In this document: piece after piece, positions 1-8,693 of the stretch
How positions within the stretch are numbered: the stretch's first letter is position 1
Layout: each line of letters begins with the position of its first letter
Source of the DNA: Microtetraspora niveoalba
GTDB lineage: Bacteria; Actinomycetota; Actinomycetes; Streptosporangiales; Streptosporangiaceae
Direction of reading: 5' to 3'
Assembly (NCBI RefSeq): GCF_001570405.1
Contig: NZ_BBYM01000003.1
Coordinates: 249,139 to 313,138, forward strand
DNA length: 64,000 nt
Notes under the pieces: generated by a model
Database searches by the model: none
Told to the model about the DNA's origin: nothing
The model's input: the letters and a program-made list of their open reading frames with translations, nothing else
Position numbers and translations under genes: made by a program

Positions 1-19
1 CTAATTTAGGCAGCCCTTA
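1..19. promoter_or_regulatory. possible iron box (IdeR/DmdR1-like) upstream of siderophore-binding gene
   Basis: The first 19 bases match 12 of 19 positions of the actinobacterial iron-box consensus TTAGGTTAGGCTAACCTAA; the central TTAGGC is the best part. It ends 21 bases before the ATG of a siderophore-binding lipoprotein, which is where an iron repressor would act. The match is partial and the window edge cuts off the upstream context. Confidence 0.35.
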
Positions 20-40
20 CCAAGGAAAGGCCGAATTTTG

Positions 41-1048
41 ATGAAAGCGCTTCGCGCCCTGGGCGCCGGGATCGTCCTGGCCATGGCGGTCGCCGCGTGC
101 GGCTCGTCCACCACCGCGACCGAGCCGGAGGGTGCGAGCGGGACCGCCGCGGGGGCGACGCCGGCGGCCCAGACGACGTTCCCCCGCGTGATCGAGCACG
201 CCATGGGCACGACCGAGGTGAAGGCGCAGCCCAAGCGCGTCGTCGCGCTCGACCAGAGTTTCGTGGACGCCGTCCTGACGCTGGACACCGAGGTCGTGGG
301 CTACACGCAGTACCGGTCGATCGAGGACAAACTGCCCGACTATCTGAACCCGGTGATGGCCAACGCGGCGAACGCGGTGCCGGTGGGCACGCTGGAGGCC
401 CCGAGCCTGGAGAAGATCGCCGCGCTCAAGCCGGACCTGATCGTGTCGGCCAAGGTCCGCCACGAGGCCCTGTACGACAAGCTCTCGGCCATCGCGCCGA
501 CCGTCTTCAGCGAGACCACCGGCGCCATCTGGAAGGAGAACCTCCGCCTGATGGGCAAGGCCCTGGGCAAGGAGGACCTGGCCGAGCAGCGGATCACCGC
601 ATACCAGGAGCGTGCCGCCAAGATCGGCGAGGAGATCAAGGAGAAGAACGGCGGGAAGCTGCCGACCGTCTCCATCGTCCGGTTCGCCGGTGAGCCGACG
701 GCCCGGCTCTACGTGGAGAACTCCTACTCCGGCGTCGTGCTCAAGGACGTCGGGTTCCCCCGGCCCGAGGGGCAGCCGACCGTCACCGACACGATCATGG
801 TGGAGATCAGCGAGGAGCGCATCGCCGACCTCGACGCCGACCACATCTTCGTGAGCTCGTACGAGGACCCGTCGGTGGCGGAGAGCAAGAAGAAGTTCGT
901 CACCAACCCGCTGTGGGACAAGCTCAAGGGCGAGAAGCACGACGTCTCCGACCAGACCTGGATGTCGGCGGTCGGGATGCAGGGCGCGCACGTCATCCTC
1001 GACGATCTCGCCACGACCTTCGGAGTGGACCCGGCCAAGCAGGCCTGA
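41..1048 (+). CDS. iron-siderophore ABC transporter substrate-binding lipoprotein (FecB/FepB type)
   Basis: A 335-residue extracytoplasmic binding protein of the TroA-like type III periplasmic-binding superfamily, which hands ferric siderophores to a FecCD-type permease. The start is the ATG at 41, preceded by AAGGAAAGG; a TTG one codon earlier is also in frame. A lipoprotein signal ends in V-A-A-C with the lipid-modified cysteine at residue 20. The RVVALD strand near residue 68 and the LKPDLIV strand near 130 are typical of the family. No permease or ATPase gene follows, so they must lie upstream of the window or elsewhere. Regulation by iron is suggested by the partial iron box at 1-19. Confidence 0.88.
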   Translation: MKALRALGAGIVLAMAVAACGSSTTATEPEGASGTAAGATPAAQTTFPRVIEHAMGTTEVKAQPKRVVALDQSFVDAVLTLDTEVVGYTQYRSIEDKLPDYLNPVMANAANAVPVGTLEAPSLEKIAALKPDLIVSAKVRHEALYDKLSAIAPTVFSETTGAIWKENLRLMGKALGKEDLAEQRITAYQERAAKIGEEIKEKNGGKLPTVSIVRFAGEPTARLYVENSYSGVVLKDVGFPRPEGQPTVTDTIMVEISEERIADLDADHIFVSSYEDPSVAESKKKFVTNPLWDKLKGEKHDVSDQTWMSAVGMQGAHVILDDLATTFGVDPAKQA

Positions 1049-1068
1049 GGCCCTCCGGAGACGTACGG

Positions 1069-1109
1069 CGCCGGCCGGGCGAGGGGAGCGATCTCGCCTT
1101 CGGCCGGCG
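1069..1109. terminator. strong hairpin between convergent genes
   Basis: The arms CGCCGGCCG (1069-1077) and CGGCCGGCG (1101-1109) are perfectly complementary, and GGCGAG/CTCGCC pairs inside them, giving about 15 bp with a two-base bulge. There is no long T-tract. It follows the siderophore-binding gene by 20 bases and faces the convergent Cds1-like gene, so it may end transcription from either side. Confidence 0.6.
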
Positions 1110-1221
1110 TTCTCGTGCCGGACGCCGGGCCGGTTCGCGGCCCCTCGCCTGGTCAGGGGCCGGGCGGACGTGGGAGCCCGCCCGGCGCCCGGCCCGCTTT
1201 CCGCCGCGTCCTCGGGCGGGG

Positions 1222-2295
1222 TCACGCGGGTGTGAGGAAGCCGCGGAGCTCCTCGAGATGCGGGGCGATGTCGAGCCCCTGCCGGGCCAGCCAGCCGTCG
1301 TCGCCGTAGGTGTCCCGGTACCGCTCGCCGCCGTCGCAGATCAGCGTCACCACGCTGCCCCGCTCGCCCGCCGCCCGCATCTCCTTGATGATCTGCACGG
1401 CCGCCGCCATGTTGGTCCCGGTGGAGCCGCCCACGTCGAGCCGGGTGACCTCCTTGACCCACCGCATGGCGGCGATCGACAACGCGTCGGGCACCTGGGT
1501 CATCCGGTCGATCACCGCGGGCATGAACGACGGCTCGACCCGGGGCCGGCCGATGCCCTCGATCCGGGAGCCCGCCCCGGTCAGCTCCTCGCGCTCGACC
1601 CAGGACGGGTAGAACGCGGAGCCCTCCGGATCGGCCACGCAGAGCCGGGTCTGGTGACGGCGATACCGGATATATCGCCCGATGGTGGCGGATGTGCCGC
1701 CGGTTCCGGCGCTCACCACGACCCACGCGGGCTCCGGATGCCGTTCGAGGGCCATCTGGTTGAAGATGCTCTCCGCGATGTTGTTGTTGCCCCGCCAGTC
1801 CGTGGCCCGCTCGGCGTAGGTGAACTGGTCCATGTAGTGGCCGCCGGTCTCCTCGGCCAGCCGCCGGGACTCGGCGTAGATCGCGCCGGGGTCGGCCACG
1901 AGGTGGCACTTGCCGCCGTGGAACTCGATGATCTCCCGCTTCTCCGGCGACGTGCTGGCCGGGATCACCGCGATGAACGGCAGGCCGAGCAGCCGGGCGA
2001 AGTACGCCTCGCTGACCGCGGTGGAGCCGCTCGACGACTCGATGATCGTGGTCGTGGGGCCGATCCAGCCGTTGGCCAGGCCGTACAGGAACAGGGAGCG
2101 GGCGAGCCGGTGCTTGAGTGAACCGGTCGGGTGGACGGACTCGTCTTTGAGGTAGAGATCCACGCCCCAGTGCGGAGGGAGCGGGAAGACGTGCAGGTGG
2201 GTGTCGCAACTGCGGTTGGCGTCGGCCTCCACGGCCTGGATGGCCTCCGCCGCCCATCGACGGGTGTCCGGGTCATGCCGGTCCACGTATTTCAT
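1222..2295 (-). CDS. PLP-dependent cysteine synthase family protein, Cds1-like L-cysteine desulfhydrase
   Basis: A 357-residue fold-type II PLP enzyme. It resembles the mycobacterial Cds1 group (Rv3684 type), which degrades L-cysteine to pyruvate, ammonia and sulfide, rather than CysK or CysM. The Schiff-base lysine is K61 in a PTGSLKHR context, and the phosphate/substrate loop ESSSGST lies at about 86-92. The ATG start gives the family N-terminus; no strong Shine-Dalgarno is visible. It stands alone, convergent with the siderophore-binding gene. The desulfhydrase rather than synthase role is inferred from resemblance. Confidence 0.8.
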   Translation of the reverse strand: MKYVDRHDPDTRRWAAEAIQAVEADANRSCDTHLHVFPLPPHWGVDLYLKDESVHPTGSLKHRLARSLFLYGLANGWIGPTTTIIESSSGSTAVSEAYFARLLGLPFIAVIPASTSPEKREIIEFHGGKCHLVADPGAIYAESRRLAEETGGHYMDQFTYAERATDWRGNNNIAESIFNQMALERHPEPAWVVVSAGTGGTSATIGRYIRYRRHQTRLCVADPEGSAFYPSWVEREELTGAGSRIEGIGRPRVEPSFMPAVIDRMTQVPDALSIAAMRWVKEVTRLDVGGSTGTNMAAAVQIIKEMRAAGERGSVVTLICDGGERYRDTYGDDGWLARQGLDIAPHLEELRGFLTPA

Positions 2296-2557
2296 GCCAT
2301 AACCCTAGCTAGTGAGCTTTGCCACAATTTCTACAGGATCGAGTAATGAGTGTTATTGTAATGAGACTTAGACGGGCCGCACGTGACTTCGCCGTGCCGG
2401 TCCTCGTCCGTGGTGACCCTTCTGACCAGGCAAGACCCTTAACGCTTCGCTTACGAGTCCCCTGCAACGATGTCGTGCGACGCAATGGGTCCCGGGCGCC
2501 CGCATGGGTCCACGCCGGAGGGGTAGCGGGGGAGCAGTTTCGCGTAGGGGGATGGAC

Positions 2558-3145
2558 ATGATCACGATGACCGATGAGCAGCGCCAGGCATGGTTCGAAC
2601 GCGACGTCGTCCCGGTGACCGGTCAGCTTTACGCCTCCGCCATGCGTCTCACACGTAACCAGGCAGACGCCGAGGACCTGGTTCAGGAGACGGTGGCCAA
2701 GGCCTACACCTCCTACCACCAGTTCCGTGAGGGCACGAACCTGAAGGCGTGGCTGCACCGGATCCTGACGAACAACTTCATCAACGACTACCGCAAGAAG
2801 CAGCGTTCGCCCAAGTTGTCGGCCGCCGAGGAGATCGAGGACTGGCAGCTCGCCGCGGCGGAGTCGCACATGTCCACCGGTTTGAAGTCCGCCGAGACCG
2901 AGGCGCTCGAGCAGCTTCCCGACAGCGCCGTGATGAACGCCCTGCGCGCCCTGCCCGAGGACTTCCGCGTCGCGGTCTACCTCGCCGACGTGGAGGGGTT
3001 CGCGTACAAGGAGATCGCCGACCGGATGGGCACCCCGATCGGCACGGTCATGTCCCGGCTGCACCGCGGCCGCCGCCAGCTCCGCGGGATGCTCGCGGAC
3101 TACGCCCGCGAGGAGGGCGTCGTCCGGGTGCCCGTCGCCGCCTGA
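2558..3145 (+). CDS. ECF RNA polymerase sigma factor, SigR/SigH-like
   Basis: A sigma-70 family factor of about 195 residues with region 2 ([15 protein letters not shown] and the KAWLHRIL segment) and region 4 (a long segment from [17 protein letters not shown] through [16 protein letters not shown]). These are near-identical in type to Streptomyces SigR and mycobacterial SigH, which direct the thiol-oxidative stress response from GGAAT/GTT promoters. The ATG at 2558 is six bases after GGGGG; in-frame ATGs also lie at 2504, 2552 and 2567. SigR/SigH genes are normally followed by the zinc anti-sigma gene rsrA/rshA, but here the next gene is an unrelated transporter on the other strand. It may be an orphan paralogue. 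Confidence 0.88.
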   Translation: MITMTDEQRQAWFERDVVPVTGQLYASAMRLTRNQADAEDLVQETVAKAYTSYHQFREGTNLKAWLHRILTNNFINDYRKKQRSPKLSAAEEIEDWQLAAAESHMSTGLKSAETEALEQLPDSAVMNALRALPEDFRVAVYLADVEGFAYKEIADRMGTPIGTVMSRLHRGRRQLRGMLADYAREEGVVRVPVAA

Positions 3146-3175
3146 CGCCCCCGACCCCCCACCTGAGGCCGCGCG

Positions 3176-4018
3176 TCACGTGTGCGGCAGCGCGATCAGC
3201 GCCACCGCCCCGAGCGCGAACCCCACCCCCGCGATCTGCACCCGGTTGAGCCGTTCGTCCAGCACGTACCGCGCGAGCAGCAGCGTGCTCGCGGGATAGA
3301 GCGACACCAGCACGGCCACCAGGCTGAGCATGCCGCCCCTGGCCGCCAGCAGGTAGAGGACGTTGGCGGCCATGTCGAGCACCCCGGCCGCGATCGTCAC
3401 CGGGAGCGCTCCGGGGATCGGTCGCAGCGTCCTGCGCGAGACGAGGGCCAGCAGCACGACCAGCGAGATCGACGCGATGCGCGCCCCCGCGAGCGGCCAC
3501 AGGCCCGAGCCCGCCGGGGCCAGCTTGAGCAGCACGAAGAACCCGCCGAACCCCGCCCCCGACGCGAGCGCGCTCACGAGCGGGCCGAGGCGCGCCGCGG
3601 ACCGTCCCGCCCCGGACTCACGGCTCACCAGGAGCACGGCGAGCAGGCCGAGCGCGATCCCGGTCATCGCGGTGGCGGACGGGCGCTCGCCCTGGACCAG
3701 CCCGAACAGCACCGGCACGGCCATCGACGTGGTCGCCGTCGTCGGCGCGACCACGGACATCATCCCCGACGCCAGGCTCCGGTAGAACAGGACGATGCCG
3801 GCCGCGCCGGCCACGCCCGAGGCCATGCCCCACAGCAGCGCCGCCGGGCTCGCCGTGCCGGGCAGTACGGGCATGAGGGCGCACACCAGCGCCAGCCCGC
3901 CGAGCTGGGAGATGACGACGACCGCGAGCACGCGGGATCGTCGTGTGGCCAGCCCGCCGAAGAAGTCGGCCGTACCGAAGATCACCGCACACGCCGTAGC
4001 GAGCGCCACTGCCGTCAC
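3176..4018 (-). CDS. EamA/DMT family transporter
   Basis: A protein of about 280 residues with ten predicted hydrophobic segments and the two-EamA-domain architecture of drug/metabolite transporters; substrate unknown. The GTG at 4018 has GAGG six bases before it and is preferred; a GTG at 4030 has no Shine-Dalgarno. It is divergent from an XRE-cupin regulator whose promoter region it shares, so that regulator probably controls it. Such pairs commonly export amino acids or related metabolites, but the substrate is not readable from sequence. Confidence 0.85.
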   Translation of the reverse strand: MTAVALATACAVIFGTADFFGGLATRRSRVLAVVVISQLGGLALVCALMPVLPGTASPAALLWGMASGVAGAAGIVLFYRSLASGMMSVVAPTTATTSMAVPVLFGLVQGERPSATAMTGIALGLLAVLLVSRESGAGRSAARLGPLVSALASGAGFGGFFVLLKLAPAGSGLWPLAGARIASISLVVLLALVSRRTLRPIPGALPVTIAAGVLDMAANVLYLLAARGGMLSLVAVLVSLYPASTLLLARYVLDERLNRVQIAGVGFALGAVALIALPHT

Positions 4019-4041
4019 CGCACACCTCACTGTTCACTGAA

Positions 4042-4082
4042 TTGCACTGTTAATACAACCTGTTGGGTGCAACAAAGTGCAA
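4042..4082. promoter_or_regulatory. inverted repeats in the DMT transporter / XRE-cupin divergent promoter
   Basis: TTGCAC (4042-4047) is mirrored by GTGCAA (4077-4082), and inside this lies TGTTG-GGTG-CAACA (4061-4074). The stretch is AT-richer than its surroundings. It is the most likely operator for the adjacent XRE-cupin regulator. Confidence 0.5.
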
Positions 4083-4105
4083 ATCAGATTCACTACGCTG
4101 TACAC

Positions 4106-4681
4106 ATGCCGGATCTTGAGACGATCAGCGCGGCCATCGCCACCAACGTCCGGGGGCAGCGCGCCCACAGGGGGATGACCCTCGACGAGCTGGCGACGCG
4201 GTCGGGGGTGAGCCGCGGCATGCTGATCCAGATCGAGCAGGGCCGGACCAACCCGAGCATCAACACGCTGAGCAGGATCGCCGAGGCTCTCGGGGTCACC
4301 GTCGGCAGGCTCGTCGAGGTGTCCGAGACGCCCGTCGTCCGGGTGGTCCACGCCTCCGACGTGGTTACCTTCCGCCACGGGGGCGGCGGCGAGGCGCGGC
4401 TGCTCGTCGGCGCCGACGCCCCGGCCATCCTCGAACTGTGGGACTGGCGGCTCGGCCCCGGCGAGCACCACGACGGTGACCCCCATCCGGCCGGCACCCG
4501 CGAGATGCTCACCGTGCTTGAGGGCGAGCTGACCCTCAGCGTGTACGGCAAGAGCCACACGGTGGCGGCCGACGAGGCCGTGGTCTTCAGCGGCGACCGG
4601 CCGCACCGCTACGCCAACGAGGGGGGCGTCCCGCTCCGCTTCGTGATGGTCGTCATCGAGCCCCGCGAGCAGGTCGACTGA
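4106..4681 (+). CDS. XRE-family HTH regulator with C-terminal cupin domain
   Basis: A 191-residue protein. Residues 10-65 form a Cro/CI helix-turn-helix (MTLDELATRSGVSRGMLIQI followed by a PSINTLSRIAEALGV helix). Residues 110-185 form a small cupin barrel with GEHHDGDPHP and the EMLTVLEGELTL strand. The architecture matches regulators of transport or degradation of small metabolites, where the cupin senses the ligand. There is no Shine-Dalgarno before the ATG and TACGCT sits about 7 bases upstream, so the mRNA may be leaderless. It probably controls the divergent DMT transporter. Confidence 0.85.
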   Translation: MPDLETISAAIATNVRGQRAHRGMTLDELATRSGVSRGMLIQIEQGRTNPSINTLSRIAEALGVTVGRLVEVSETPVVRVVHASDVVTFRHGGGGEARLLVGADAPAILELWDWRLGPGEHHDGDPHPAGTREMLTVLEGELTLSVYGKSHTVAADEAVVFSGDRPHRYANEGGVPLRFVMVVIEPREQVD

Positions 4682-4682
4682 C

Positions 4683-4717
4683 GCCCCTCATCGCGGGCGT
4701 ACGGTTCAGGGGCTTTG
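4683..4717 (+). terminator. weak hairpin plus T-rich tail after XRE-cupin gene
   Basis: GCCCCT (4683-4688) pairs with AGGGGC (4708-4713), followed by TTTGT. The stem is only 6 bp with a long loop, but the position just after the stop codon fits an intrinsic terminator. Confidence 0.4.
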
Positions 4718-4954
4718 TCATGGCGTGATGAAGATGAAAGCTTGTGGGCGTTTGGCGGCCCTGTGTCCCCGGGAAGGCATCCAGCGTGCGACTCACGGGT
4801 GTCTTGGCCGAGATGCCCGGCGCAACGGTCAGGCCAATATTCCTGCGCGGTGACGGGCTGGAGCCCCATGATTACTCCATGAGTTCTCCCGTCCCCGCGC
4901 AAATACTGTTGGACCGTCCTTTCCGTGCCGTTCAACGGTCACGGAGTGTGAGCG

Positions 4955-5260
4955 ATGGCTGAGTCCGCGGACGCGATAGCGAAGCTGCAGGCAGAGCTCG
5001 CCGCCCTCGGCGTTTCCGACGCGTACGAGCTCGGGGACGGTGTCACCCTGCCGGTCTGGATCGGTCTCGTGGTGAGCTACCGCGACGGGTTTTACCGGTG
5101 GCAGGAGGCCTCCGTGAAACGCCGCCACGTGGGTAATGACCCTTCCGGATGCGCCATCCGGGTGGCCCGTAGATATGCCGAGCTCCGAGCGAACGTGCCG
5201 CCCTGGTGGGAGGACCTGGCCAGGGTCATACGGGGGGACAAGGCCAGGGGATATCCCTGA
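4955..5260 (+). CDS. hypothetical protein (101 aa)
   Basis: Not recognised. A small soluble protein starting at an ATG with GGAG nine bases upstream. The N-terminal 20 residues look helical, the middle carries VWIGLVVSYRDGFYRWQ, and the C-terminus is rich in Arg, Pro and Trp. Codon use is typical of the window, so the frame is likely real. It ends 25 bases before the deacetylase lipoprotein gene and could share its transcript. No function is proposed. Confidence 0.65.
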   Translation: MAESADAIAKLQAELAALGVSDAYELGDGVTLPVWIGLVVSYRDGFYRWQEASVKRRHVGNDPSGCAIRVARRYAELRANVPPWWEDLARVIRGDKARGYP

Positions 5261-5285
5261 TCCCCGCCTTGCTCGGGGGGAACAC

Positions 5286-6107
5286 ATGCGGGTCGGCCTC
5301 GCCTGTCTGGCACTACTACTGGTGGCCGGATGCGGTGTCGCGTCGACCCCTCCGGCGGAGCCTCCCGCCGGGACTCCCGCGGCGGCGCCCGGCTCGGGGG
5401 ACGGCGGCTACGCGCACTCCCCGCCGCCCCACCAGGAGAGCAGGCCGGAGGCGGGGCCCCGCGACATCCGCTGCGCGCGGATCAGGTGCGTGGCGCTGAC
5501 CTTCGACGACGGGCCGGGGAGCTACACCCCCCGCGTCCTCGACCTGCTCGCCCGGCACCGGGCCAGGGCGACGTTCTTCCTGGTCGGGGAGATGATCGAC
5601 AAGACCGATTGGCCCGTGCTGCGCCGCATGGCCGCCGAGGGCCACGAGCTCGGCAACCACACGTGGGACCACCACGACCTCACCTCGCTCGGCGACGCGG
5701 CGCTCCGGCGCGAGATCGTCAGGACCCAGCGGCTCGTCCGTGAGGTGACCGGCGTCCGCATGCGCGGGATGCGCCCGCCGTACGGCGCGACCGACGGCAG
5801 GGTGGCCAGGGAGGCGCGGCGGCTCGGGCTCGGTCAGGTCCTCTGGGCGATCGACACCCTCGACTGGCGCGACCGTGTGCCCAAGCTCGTCGTACGGCGC
5901 AGCACGGCGGCGAAGCCGGGGGAGATCGTCCTGATGCACGACATCCACAAGACCACCGTGGACGCGCTGCCGCGCCTGCTCGACGTGTTCGACAAGAAGG
6001 GGTTCACCTACGTGACCGTGTCCGAGCTGTTCGGCGATCTCAAGCCGGGGAAGCGGTACTCCGAGCGGAAACCGCGCACCGAGGGGAAGCGGGACTCCAG
6101 GCGATGA
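5286..6107 (+). CDS. polysaccharide deacetylase lipoprotein (NodB domain, CE4)
   Basis: A 273-residue exported carbohydrate esterase 4. The ATG at 5286 follows a G-rich Shine-Dalgarno and opens a lipoprotein signal with lipobox cysteine C16. A Pro/Ala-rich linker leads to the NodB domain at about 68-250. The metal triad is visible as TFDDGP (D74, catalytic base; D75, ligand) and H125/H129 in GNHTWDHH. RPPYG and LMHDIH are further family motifs. The likely substrate is cell-wall peptidoglycan or chitin oligomers. Its stop overlaps the next start by ATGA, so it is translationally coupled to a HerA-like ATPase, a pairing I cannot explain. Confidence 0.9.
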   Translation: MRVGLACLALLLVAGCGVASTPPAEPPAGTPAAAPGSGDGGYAHSPPPHQESRPEAGPRDIRCARIRCVALTFDDGPGSYTPRVLDLLARHRARATFFLVGEMIDKTDWPVLRRMAAEGHELGNHTWDHHDLTSLGDAALRREIVRTQRLVREVTGVRMRGMRPPYGATDGRVAREARRLGLGQVLWAIDTLDWRDRVPKLVVRRSTAAKPGEIVLMHDIHKTTVDALPRLLDVFDKKGFTYVTVSELFGDLKPGKRYSERKPRTEGKRDSRR

Positions 6108-7627
6108 AGGGCTACGACTTCGAGGGGCCCGCGCTGGAGCTGGGCGCCCTGGTGACGGACGGGCGGGCCGATCCCGCACAGAAGATCAGGATCCCGCTCG
6201 GGATGATGAACCGGCACGGCCTGGTCGCGGGCGCCACCGGCACGGGCAAGACCAAGACGCTGCAGATGATGGCCGAGCAACTCGCGGCCCAGGGTGTTCC
6301 GGTGTTCCTGGCCGACATGAAGGGCGACCTGTCCGGCATCGCCTCGCCCGGCGTCGCCTCCGACCGGGTGACCGCGCGGACGGCCGAGATCGGCCAGTCC
6401 TGGTCCGGAACGGCGTGTGCCGCCGAGTTCTTCTCGCTGGGAGGCCTCGGCGAGGGCATCCCGCTGCGGGCGACGATGACCGCGTTCGGGCCCACGCTGC
6501 TGTCCAAGGTGCTCGGGCTCAACGAGACCCAGGAGTCCTCGCTCGGGCTGATCTTCTACTTCGCCGACCGGCACGGCCTGCCCCTGCTGGACCTCAAGGA
6601 CCTGGTCGCCGTCATCCAGTACCTCACGGACAACCCGGAGGCGCTGAAGGGCATCGGCGGGCTGTCCCCGCAGACCGCGGGCGTGATCCTGCGCTCGCTG
6701 ATCAATTTCCAGGCGCAGGGGGCGGACGCGTTCTTCGGGGAGCCCGAGTTCGACGTCGGCGACCTGCTCCGCACGACGCCCGACGGCAGGGGCGTGATCT
6801 CGGTCCTGGAACTGCCCGCCGTACAGGACCGGCCGAAGCTCTTCTCGACGTTCCTGATGTGGCTGCTCGCGGACCTGTTCGAGGGGCTGCCCGAGATCGG
6901 CGACCCGGACCGGCCGAAGCTCGTGTTCTTCTTCGACGAGGCGCACCTGCTGTTCGACGAGGCGTCCAAGGCGTTCCTGCAGTCGATCACCCAGACGGTG
7001 CGGCTGATCCGCTCGAAGGGCGTCGGCGTCTTCTTCGTCACCCAGACGCCCAAGGACGTGCCCGCCGACGTGCTCGCCCAGCTCGGCTCGCGCGTGCAGC
7101 ACGCGCTGCGGGCCTTCACCCCCCAGGACGCCAAGGCGCTGAAGGCGACCGTGTCCACCTTTCCCACGTCGTCGTACGACCTGGAGGAGCTGCTGACCCA
7201 GCTCGGCATCGGCGAGGCGGTGGTGACCGTGTTGTCGGAGACGGGCGCGCCCACGCCGGTCGCCTGGACCCGGCTGCGCGCGCCGGAGAGCCTGATGGCC
7301 CCCTCCGACCCCGCCGTGGTCCGGCAGGCGGTCGCCGCGTCCCCCCTCCTCCCCAAGTACGGCACAGCGGTGGACAGGGAGTCGGCGTACGAGATGCTGA
7401 GCGCCCGGCTCACCCCGCCCGCGCCCGCCCCCGCGGCGCCCGCCGAGACGCCCGAACCACCGAGGGAGCGGCGTGAGGAGGCGCGGGAGCGGCGGCCGGC
7501 GGAGAGGTCGCCCCTGGAGGGGGTGCTGCGCTCGCCCGCGTTCCGGTCGCTGGCGCGTTCCGCGGCGTCGGCGCTCGGCAAGGAGATCACGCGGTCGATC
7601 TTCGGCACCGCGCGCCGCCGCCGCTGA
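6104..7627 (+). CDS. HerA-like helicase/ATPase (DUF853 family)
   Basis: A 507-residue P-loop ATPase of the FtsK/HerA superfamily. Walker A is GATGTGKTKT near residues 43-52, Walker B is LVFFFDEAHLLF near 269-280, and an arginine-rich C-terminal tail follows a Pro/Ala/Glu linker. DUF853 proteins are cytosolic, hexameric, DNA-translocase-like ATPases with poorly defined roles. The gene overlaps the deacetylase stop by four bases. There is no NurA-like nuclease beside it. Function beyond nucleotide hydrolysis is unknown. Confidence 0.88.
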   Translation: MKGYDFEGPALELGALVTDGRADPAQKIRIPLGMMNRHGLVAGATGTGKTKTLQMMAEQLAAQGVPVFLADMKGDLSGIASPGVASDRVTARTAEIGQSWSGTACAAEFFSLGGLGEGIPLRATMTAFGPTLLSKVLGLNETQESSLGLIFYFADRHGLPLLDLKDLVAVIQYLTDNPEALKGIGGLSPQTAGVILRSLINFQAQGADAFFGEPEFDVGDLLRTTPDGRGVISVLELPAVQDRPKLFSTFLMWLLADLFEGLPEIGDPDRPKLVFFFDEAHLLFDEASKAFLQSITQTVRLIRSKGVGVFFVTQTPKDVPADVLAQLGSRVQHALRAFTPQDAKALKATVSTFPTSSYDLEELLTQLGIGEAVVTVLSETGAPTPVAWTRLRAPESLMAPSDPAVVRQAVAASPLLPKYGTAVDRESAYEMLSARLTPPAPAPAAPAETPEPPRERREEARERRPAERSPLEGVLRSPAFRSLARSAASALGKEITRSIFGTARRRR

Positions 7628-7659
7628 GTCCGGCGCCGCGCGTGGTGTCCCCCGGAACG

Positions 7660-7695
7660 GGTACGGCCCGCGCGCGCTCGCGCGTGAGCCGTACC
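7660..7695. terminator. hairpin after the HerA-like gene
   Basis: GGTACGGC (7660-7667) pairs with GCCGTACC (7688-7695), enclosing alternating GC runs that also pair. It lies between the end of the HerA-like gene and the end of a small minus-strand ORF, so it may work in both directions. Confidence 0.5.
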
Positions 7696-7721
7696 GGGTG
7701 CGGTGGGCGGGCCGCCCGGGT

Positions 7722-7808
7722 TCAGCGGGCGAAGAGCAGCACCACCGCTCCGATGAGCAGCCAGGCGCCGGCCTGCGCGGAGCACAGCATCACATTGGTG
7801 ATCTTCAT
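7722..7808 (-). CDS. 28-residue single-pass membrane microprotein
   Basis: A short frame missed by length filters. The ATG at 7808 is preceded by GAGGGG about nine bases upstream and ends at TGA 7722. The product begins MKITNVMLCSAQAGAW and continues as a hydrophobic segment ending VVLLFAR, so it would be one transmembrane helix with a Cys near the N-terminus and a positive C-terminal end. It lies about 100 bases downstream of sodC on the same strand. The good Shine-Dalgarno and the helix support it; no homology can be tested here. Confidence 0.5.
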   Translation of the reverse strand: MKITNVMLCSAQAGAWLLIGAVVLLFAR

Positions 7809-7908
7809 GATGGATTTCCCCTCTCGTGGAGGCGCCGGGCCCCCGTGGCGCTCTCCTTCGCCCATGGTGGCCCGGGCCTCTTGCGCTCCGCTTGGGGGCG
7901 GCTTGGGG

Positions 7909-8514
7909 TCAGCGCACGACGCCGCAGGCGATGCGGTTGCCGGTGTCCCCGGCCTTCAGCGTGGTCGCGTCGGCCCCCGTGGTCCCCGTCGCGTCCGCCG
8001 GGTGGGTGTAGCGGGAGGGGATGTTCCCGTAGTTGTCCGGCAGCGCGTGCACGACGACCGCGCTCCCGTCCGAGTCGGCGAGCTGCGTGACCCGGAACCG
8101 GTCGGTGACGAAGGAGGTGCGCCCCGTGCCGTCGCGGCCCACGTACAGGGCGGGCAGATCGCCGGCGTGGTCGCCGTGGTGGGCGGACCCGGCGGGGTCC
8201 AGGTGCGTGCCCGCGGTGGTGAACGGGCTCCCGGTCGCCGGATCCACCGCCCTGGCGTCGCACCTTCCGGTGGTATGGACGTGGAAGCCGTGGTATCCGG
8301 CGGGCAGGCCCCAGACGCTCACGGTGATCCGGGTCGCCTGCGGTCCCTCGTCCTCGATCCGCAGCACGCCGACCCGCTTGCCGGCCGCGTCGCGCAGCGT
8401 CGCGTCGAGCGGCCGGGCGGTGTGGCCGGGGGCCGCCTCTGCGGCCGACGATCCGACGCCGGCCGCGCCGAGCGCGAGCATCACGGCGAGCGCGAGATGT
8501 GTCCTTCCAGGCAT
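7909..8514 (-). CDS. sodC: Cu/Zn superoxide dismutase, secreted
   Basis: A 201-residue extracytoplasmic superoxide dismutase (2 O2- to H2O2 and O2). The ATG at 8514 follows GGGAGA and starts a signal peptide of about 27 residues. Metal ligands are readable: H78 and H80 in HGFHVH, H104, the HHGDH cluster at 112-116, and H156 in VVVHALPDNYGN. C85 and C197 form the family disulfide. All key residues are present, so it should be active. An upstream in-frame extension to 8793 is not credible because it would run through the typA terminator region. Confidence 0.9.
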   Translation of the reverse strand: MPGRTHLALAVMLALGAAGVGSSAAEAAPGHTARPLDATLRDAAGKRVGVLRIEDEGPQATRITVSVWGLPAGYHGFHVHTTGRCDARAVDPATGSPFTTAGTHLDPAGSAHHGDHAGDLPALYVGRDGTGRTSFVTDRFRVTQLADSDGSAVVVHALPDNYGNIPSRYTHPADATGTTGADATTLKAGDTGNRIACGVVR

Positions 8515-8632
8515 GGGCTCTCCCTGCTCTGTGCGGTGGGTCTCCGTTCGATTACCTTGCGTTACGCAGGAAACCACGCCGGACCCCGACGGGAGCGGGA
8601 AAGCGGGAAAGCGGAAGCGGGCCCGGGAACAC

Positions 8633-8667
8633 GAACGCCCGTCCCGGATGGTCCGGGACGGGCGTTC
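8633..8667 (-). terminator. perfect 16-bp hairpin terminator of typA
   Basis: The arms at 8633-8648 and 8652-8667 are perfectly complementary over 16 bp with a 3-base loop. It lies 27 bases after the typA stop and before sodC on the same strand. There is no U-tract, as is common for actinobacterial terminators. Confidence 0.75.
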
Positions 8668-8693
8668 TCGCCGGGATCGCTGAGGCGTCGCGG

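Noticed and set aside
17-2257. 746-codon minus-strand open frame
   Set aside because: It runs antisense through the siderophore-binding gene and out of frame through the Cds1-like gene; its product is Arg/Gly/Pro-rich, a typical GC-rich shadow.
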